A stretch of 64,000 bases of DNA from Burkholderiaceae bacterium 26 (lineage in GTDB: Bacteria; Pseudomonadota; Gammaproteobacteria; Burkholderiales; Burkholderiaceae). Both the position numbers and the translations under genes were made by a program. The stretch is taken from positions 35,415 through 99,414 of the forward strand of contig JYOB01000014.1 of assembly GCA_000955795.1 (NCBI GenBank). Reading direction: 5' to 3'. The notes under the pieces are model-generated. The model did not search any database. It was not told the DNA's origin and saw nothing but the letters and a program-made list of their open reading frames with translations. Numbering within the stretch: the first letter of the stretch is position 1; each line of letters starts with the position of its first letter. This document shows, in pieces, positions 60,252 through 64,000 of this stretch.

Positions 60252-60710
60252 ATGAGACCTGCCCGTTTGTGCGCCGCGTGCGGCCACCTCTTCCTCGCAC
60301 GCCCTCAAGTGCCGAGGCAACGATATTGCTCGGCCTCCTCGTGCCAACGGGAACGTCGACGGCGATGGCAGAAGCAGCATCTCCGGACGGACACCGATTA
60401 CCGGGACAACCAGGCACGAGCTCGGGCGAGGTGGACACAGCGCCACCGTGACTATTGGCGCAGCTATCGCACAACCCATCCGGCTTATGCCGAGCGCAAT
60501 CGGCTCTTGCAGCGGACAAGGAACGATCGACGACGAGCGATTGCAAAGATGTACGCGTCAGTCCCGAAAACGCCTCTGCCTTCAGGCACTTACGTGCTCC
60601 AGCGCGCGTCCGAAGACGGGATTGCAAAGATGGACGTCTGGAGGGTCCAGATCGTAGTGCTGCCGCCACCGCGCGCGCCATCAAGAGCTGATTGCAAAGA
60701 GATGATGTGA
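60252..60710 (+). CDS. Small basic protein with C4 zinc-ribbon-like motif, mobile-cassette associated
   Basis: A 152-residue protein with 'LCAACGHLFL' and 'RYCSASSCQRERRRRW': two CxxC/CxxxxC pairs about 18 residues apart. An Arg-rich helix ('DYRDNQARARARWTQRHRDY') and 'HPAYAERNRLLQRTRNDRR' follow. This looks like a DNA-binding protein. Proteins of this appearance tend to accompany the recombinase-ParB pair, from general knowledge. It could be a directionality factor, but that is a guess. The C-terminal third contains the GATTGCAAAGA repeats and may not be under strong protein selection. Confidence 0.7.
   Translation: MRPARLCAACGHLFLARPQVPRQRYCSASSCQRERRRRWQKQHLRTDTDYRDNQARARARWTQRHRDYWRSYRTTHPAYAERNRLLQRTRNDRRRAIAKMYASVPKTPLPSGTYVLQRASEDGIAKMDVWRVQIVVLPPPRAPSRADCKEMM
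60539..60700 (+). repeat. Three direct GATTGCAAAGA repeats
   Basis: Copies start at 60539, 60620 and 60690; the first two extend to GATTGCAAAGATG. Spacings are 81 and 70 bases, so the third is out of frame with the others and the similarity is at DNA level. They lie in the end of the small basic gene and before the recombinase. Confidence 0.75.
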
Positions 60711-60761
60711 GGCATGGTCTGCGGCCACCTGCTAACGTGATCTTGTGCGCTGTCCCCGTGA

Positions 60762-60775
60762 TTCCCGAACGGGAA
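60762..60775. promoter_or_regulatory. Short dyad before the recombinase
   Basis: TTCCCG-AA-CGGGAA lies 31 bases upstream of ATG 60807. It may be an operator or a site for the cassette's own ParB. It differs from the chromosomal parS consensus. Confidence 0.35.
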
Positions 60776-60806
60776 GAGCAGCGCCGCTCGCTAGCCGGTG
60801 CTCGCC

Positions 60807-62372
60807 ATGGCATTCGATCAGTACACCAGCGCTCTTCCGATCGCGGCTCCCGCGCTTCGGGCAGCAGAGTACGTGCGTATGTCGACCGAGCATCAGCAGT
60901 ACTCCACGCAGAACCAATGCGACAAGATCCGCGAGTACGCCGCTTCACGAGGTATTGAGGTTGTCCGTACCTATGCCGATGAAGGCAAAAGCGGCCTGCG
61001 GATCGACGGACGGGAAGCACTGCAAAGCCTCATCCGCGATGTCACGACCGGTCGCCCAGACTTCCAAGCGATCCTTGTCTATGACGTCAGCCGTTGGGGG
61101 CGCTTCCAGGATGCAGACGAGAGCGCGTACTACGAGTACATCTGCCGGCGCGCAGGCATCCAGGTCATCTACTGCGCCGAACAGTTCGACAACGATGGCT
61201 CACCTGTCTCGACAATCGTAAAAGGCGTCAAGCGCGCCATGGCGGGTGAATACAGTCGGGAGCTCTCTGCGAAGGTGTTTGCTGGACAGTGCCGTCTGAT
61301 CGAAATGGGCTTCCGGCAAGGCGGTCCTGCCGGCTTTGGTCTGCGCCGTGTGCTGGTCGACGAGCACGGTCTCATGAAGGCAGAACTCTGCCGCGGTCAG
61401 CGCAAGAGTCTGCAAACCGATCGCGTCGTCCTAGTGCCGGGCCCCGAGAGCGAGGTGCGTATTGTCAATCTGGTCTACAACTGGTTCATCGATGAGTCCA
61501 TGAACGAGTTCGACATCGCCGCGCGACTGAACACCATGCATGTGCGTACGGACTTGGACCGCGACTGGACTCGCGCAACTGTTAGGGAGGTGCTCACCAA
61601 CGAAAAATACATCGGCAACAACATCTACAACCGCGTGTCATGCAAACTCAAACGTGCCCGTGTCGTAAACGCTCCAGACATGTGGATCCGCAAGGACGGC
61701 GCCTTCGAGCCAATCGTCGCACCGGACGTGTTCTACACCGCTCAAGGAATCATGCGGGCCCGCGCCAGGCGGTACAGCAGCGAGGAGTTGATCGAGCGGC
61801 TGCGCAATCTTTATCGGAACCGCGGCTTCCTGTCCGGCCTCATCATCGACGAGACGGAGGGCATGCCATCTTCCGCAGCCTATGTGTATCGCTTTGGGAG
61901 CCTGATACGAGCCTACCAAACAGTGGGCTTCACGCCTGATCGCGACTATCGGTACTTGGAGATCAACCGTTTCCTGCGACAACTGCATCCAAAGATCGTC
62001 ACTCAAACAGAGCAAACCATTGCCGATCTAGGCGGCATGGTCCTCCGAGATCCTGCGACCGACATCCTGGACGTCAACAGGGAATTCACTGTATCGATTG
62101 TTCTGTCGCGCTGCCAGCCGAGAACGAATGGCGGCTATCACTGGAAGGTGCGGTTCGACACGAGCCTCTTGCCGGACGTCACCGTGGCGATTCGTCTGAA
62201 CAAGGCGAATGATGCGCCGCTGGACTACTACCTGTTGCCTCGCCTCGACTTCGCTCGCCCCGGCATCAGACTAGCCGAGCGCAACGCCATTGAGTACGAA
62301 AGCTATCGCTTCGACACGCTGGACTATCTGTATCGCATGGCCGAACGGGCGAAACTGAGAAGAGCAGCATGA
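60807..62372 (+). CDS. Large serine recombinase
   Basis: A 521-residue site-specific recombinase. The catalytic resolvase domain has Ser in 'YVRMSTEHQQYSTQNQ' (about 25) and Arg in 'YDVSRWGRFQD' (about 92), followed by 'GEYSRELSAKVFAGQ'. The recombinase domain ('GGPAGFGLRR', 'VREVLTNEKYIGNNIYN') extends to about 280. The Cys4 zinc ribbon usual in large serine integrases is not seen. In its place 'YSSEELIERLRNLYRNRGFL' and 'VYRFGSLIRAYQTVGF' resemble an HNH-endonuclease-associated DNA-binding repeat (about 317-370). The C-terminal 130 residues were not recognised. GTG 60798 is an alternative start. Confidence 0.9.
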   Translation: MAFDQYTSALPIAAPALRAAEYVRMSTEHQQYSTQNQCDKIREYAASRGIEVVRTYADEGKSGLRIDGREALQSLIRDVTTGRPDFQAILVYDVSRWGRFQDADESAYYEYICRRAGIQVIYCAEQFDNDGSPVSTIVKGVKRAMAGEYSRELSAKVFAGQCRLIEMGFRQGGPAGFGLRRVLVDEHGLMKAELCRGQRKSLQTDRVVLVPGPESEVRIVNLVYNWFIDESMNEFDIAARLNTMHVRTDLDRDWTRATVREVLTNEKYIGNNIYNRVSCKLKRARVVNAPDMWIRKDGAFEPIVAPDVFYTAQGIMRARARRYSSEELIERLRNLYRNRGFLSGLIIDETEGMPSSAAYVYRFGSLIRAYQTVGFTPDRDYRYLEINRFLRQLHPKIVTQTEQTIADLGGMVLRDPATDILDVNREFTVSIVLSRCQPRTNGGYHWKVRFDTSLLPDVTVAIRLNKANDAPLDYYLLPRLDFARPGIRLAERNAIEYESYRFDTLDYLYRMAERAKLRRAA

Positions 62373-63271
62373 ACACACAACCGCAACCTGGCGAGATCAG
62401 GATGATTCCGATCGACCGTATCGACGTGATCAACCCACGAGAGCGGAACAGCAAGGTCTTTGACGAGATCGTCGGGAACATCAAAGCTATTGGCCTCAAG
62501 AAGCCAATCACTGTCACGCCGAGGGCTGCTGCAGACGGCAGTGAAAAATTCCTTCTTGTCTGCGGTGAGGGACGGCTCAAGGCGTTCCGCTCGCTAGGGG
62601 AGGCGACGATTCCTGCGATGGTGGTCCACGTTAGCGACGAGGACGCGTTCATCATGAGCCTGGCCGAGAACATCGCGCGTCGTCAGTGTCGCCCTCTTGA
62701 GTTGCTGGCCGGTATCCGGCAATTGCGTGACAGCGGGTATTCGCCCAAAAAGATCGCGGAAAAGACGGGCTTAACAACAGCCTATGTGCAGGGAGTCCTG
62801 ACCTTGCTCCAGCACGGGGAAGAGCGCCTGCTGATTGCTGTTGAGAAAGGAACAATTCCTCTTACAGCTGCGCTCGCCATCGTTGGGGCCGGAGACGACG
62901 ACAAGGCAATCCAAGCAGCGCTGCAGGAGGCCTACGAATCTGGAAAGCTACGAGGCAAGCAGCTGATAAACGCGCGGCGCGTTATCGAGCGACGCCAAAC
63001 GCTGGGCAGATCCGCATCGCGCTACATGATTGGCAGGCGGGATGACGTGACCACCTCAAGCCTCGTCCGGACGTATGAAAGTGAGGTGGAGCGACAGAAA
63101 GCGATGGTCCGCAAGGCCGAATTCACACAGCAGCGACTCCTGTTTGTTGTTGGCGCGCTCCGACAACTGTTCGCAGATGAGAACTTCGTGAATCTGCTGC
63201 GGGCGGAATCACTGACAACACTACCGAAGTACCTCGCCGAACGAGTCTGGCCTACCGGGAGCTCACCATGA
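62369..63271 (+). CDS. ParB/RepB/Spo0J-family protein
   Basis: A 300-residue protein with the ParB N-terminal CTP-binding fold: 'MIPIDRIDVINPRERN', 'CGEGRLKAFRSLG' in place of GERRxRA, and 'MSLAENIARRQC'. A helix-turn-helix follows ('KKIAEKTGLTTAYVQGVLTL', about 127-146). It overlaps the recombinase by ATGA. No ParA is nearby, so classic partition is unlikely. It may spread on cassette DNA or assist the recombinase. Confidence 0.9.
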   Translation: MNTQPQPGEIRMIPIDRIDVINPRERNSKVFDEIVGNIKAIGLKKPITVTPRAAADGSEKFLLVCGEGRLKAFRSLGEATIPAMVVHVSDEDAFIMSLAENIARRQCRPLELLAGIRQLRDSGYSPKKIAEKTGLTTAYVQGVLTLLQHGEERLLIAVEKGTIPLTAALAIVGAGDDDKAIQAALQEAYESGKLRGKQLINARRVIERRQTLGRSASRYMIGRRDDVTTSSLVRTYESEVERQKAMVRKAEFTQQRLLFVVGALRQLFADENFVNLLRAESLTTLPKYLAERVWPTGSSP

Positions 63272-64000
63272 CAAGCGTCACTCTAGGCTTTGTGCCTGAG
63301 CCGCTTGCCGTTCCCTTGCCGCGCATTCTTCCGTCCCGCAGGACTCCGGCGGGCCTGACCAGCACTCGAAAGTTCAAGCAGATTCTCTCGTCCATCGGTG
63401 AAGTGGGCTTGATTGAGCCGTTGACCGTAACAGCAGTGGACCAGCAGTCGGGCAACCACATCCTGCTGGATGGGCACATCCGACTGCTCGCGCTGCGCGA
63501 CTTGGGCCACGACAACGCCTCCTGCTTGGTTGCTACCGATGACGAGGCATACACCTACAACAACCGCATCAACCGCCTGTCGACCATTCAAGAGCATTTC
63601 ATGGTCCGACGTGCCATTGAACGTGGCGTCTCGCTGGAGCGTCTCGCCAAAGCTCTTTCCGTCGATACCACTCAGATCGTGAAGAAGATGAATCTTCTGG
63701 AAGGAATCTGCCCGGAGGCGGTGGATTTACTGCGCGACCGGCAGTTCTCAACAGAGCTAGCGCGAGCGCTTCGAAAAATGAAGCCGACGCGCCAGGTTGA
63801 ATGCGTCGAGTTGATGATTGCCGCGAACAACGTTACGGTTGCCTATGCAGAGGCGCTTCTCGTTGCTACGCCAGCCGCACGCCTTGTCGACGGAAAGAAG
63901 CCGGCCAAGCTAACTGGAGTGACGCATGAGCAGATGGCTAAGATGGAACGGGAGATGAGCAACCTGCAAGAACAGTACAAGATCGTCGAGCAGACCTACG
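63268..64000 (+). CDS. RepB-like ParB paralogue, 3' end outside the window
   Basis: An open frame of 244 codons runs to the window end. The ParB-like N-terminal region has 'IGEVGLIEPLTVTA' and 'LLDGHIRLLALRDLG'. A helix-turn-helix part follows ('SLERLAKALSVDTTQIVKKM'). A RepB-type C-terminal start, 'EQMAKMEREMSNLQEQYK', lies near 224-242. It overlaps the preceding parB by ATGA at 63268-63271. The short frame on the other strand here is not coding. Confidence 0.88.
   Translation, partial: MTSVTLGFVPEPLAVPLPRILPSRRTPAGLTSTRKFKQILSSIGEVGLIEPLTVTAVDQQSGNHILLDGHIRLLALRDLGHDNASCLVATDDEAYTYNNRINRLSTIQEHFMVRRAIERGVSLERLAKALSVDTTQIVKKMNLLEGICPEAVDLLRDRQFSTELARALRKMKPTRQVECVELMIAANNVTVAYAEALLVATPAARLVDGKKPAKLTGVTHEQMAKMEREMSNLQEQYKIVEQTY

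Larger units (their letters stand above)
59729..64000 (+). mobile_element. Serine-recombinase/ParB/RepB mobile cassette, left part (continues right of window)
   Basis: The segment starts where a leftward gene breaks off. It holds a parB remnant, a zinc-ribbon-like basic protein, a large serine recombinase, ParB and a RepB-like protein, all rightward and the last three with ATGA overlaps. Codon bias and GC are lower than in the flanking chromosome. The right end and the attachment sites are not in the window. Confidence 0.75.

Noticed and set aside
60539-60700. CRISPR-like array
   Set aside because: Only three 11-13 base repeats with unequal spacing, lying in a coding frame; no cas genes.
62369-64000. 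Plasmid partition locus
   Set aside because: No parA and no replication gene in view; the recombinase overlap points to a mobile cassette, though the right side is unseen.

Overview
The window looks like chromosomal DNA of a betaproteobacterium of the genus Ralstonia. GC content is high with strong GC3 bias. Housekeeping proteins are of Burkholderiaceae type, and position 52523 encodes a 91-residue protein nearly identical to the fucose lectin RSL described from Ralstonia solanacearum. The species cannot be settled from the sequence alone. No rRNA, tRNA or CRISPR array was recognised.

Layout. 1-5.9 kb: a leftward tripartite drug-export operon (TetR regulator, HlyD-type adaptor, ABC ATPase, ABC-2 permease, outer-membrane channel), interrupted and bracketed by copies of a structured dispersed repeat. 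5.9-9.2 kb: LysR regulator divergent from rocD-rocF (arginine/ornithine catabolism). 9.4-15.8 kb: pterin genes (folB, folM-like), a MidA-type methyltransferase, an AmpG-like permease, an M48 protease, and a DMT exporter divergent from a MarR regulator with shared operators. 16-26.8 kb: a mostly core block with YdcF-like and SPFH proteins, argC, exonuclease III, pyrE, PPK2, dapF, two LpxL-type acyltransferases, metK with a structured leader, and an AraC/GyrI-type regulator. 26.8-34.8 kb: a PAP2 phosphatase with a beta-strand-repeat tail, an HPP/CBS protein, a LysR regulator divergent from a deacetylase-tautomerase-MFS catabolic cluster, and a GST. 35-39.5 kb: a hybrid histidine kinase, an ECF41 sigma factor with its carboxymuconolactone-decarboxylase-type target (both carry an ECF41 promoter), and a GNAT enzyme.

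Accessory regions. 39.7-47.9 kb holds a beta-propeller lipoprotein gene, then an orphan type VI secretion cargo cassette (DUF4123 adaptor, VasX-like pore-forming effector, two membrane proteins as immunity candidates). A decayed second copy of the 3' end of the beta-propeller gene closes the cassette, so the cargo sits between the two copies. 47.9-57 kb: acyl-CoA ligase divergent from a Crp-type regulator with two matching operators, a small unknown protein, bestrophin, the lectin in an AT-rich pocket, and a GntR-controlled polar amino acid ABC importer. 57.3-59.4 kb: a GH30-type glycanase lipoprotein.

59.7 kb to the window end is a mobile cassette that joins abruptly to the 3' end of a leftward gene. 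It holds a parB remnant, a CxxC zinc-ribbon-like basic protein, a large serine recombinase whose usual zinc ribbon seems replaced by an HNH-associated repeat, ParB, and a RepB-like protein that runs off the end. The last three genes overlap by ATGA junctions. Together with the covarying hairpin repeats, the metK leader and the type VI cassette, this is the most interesting part of the window.
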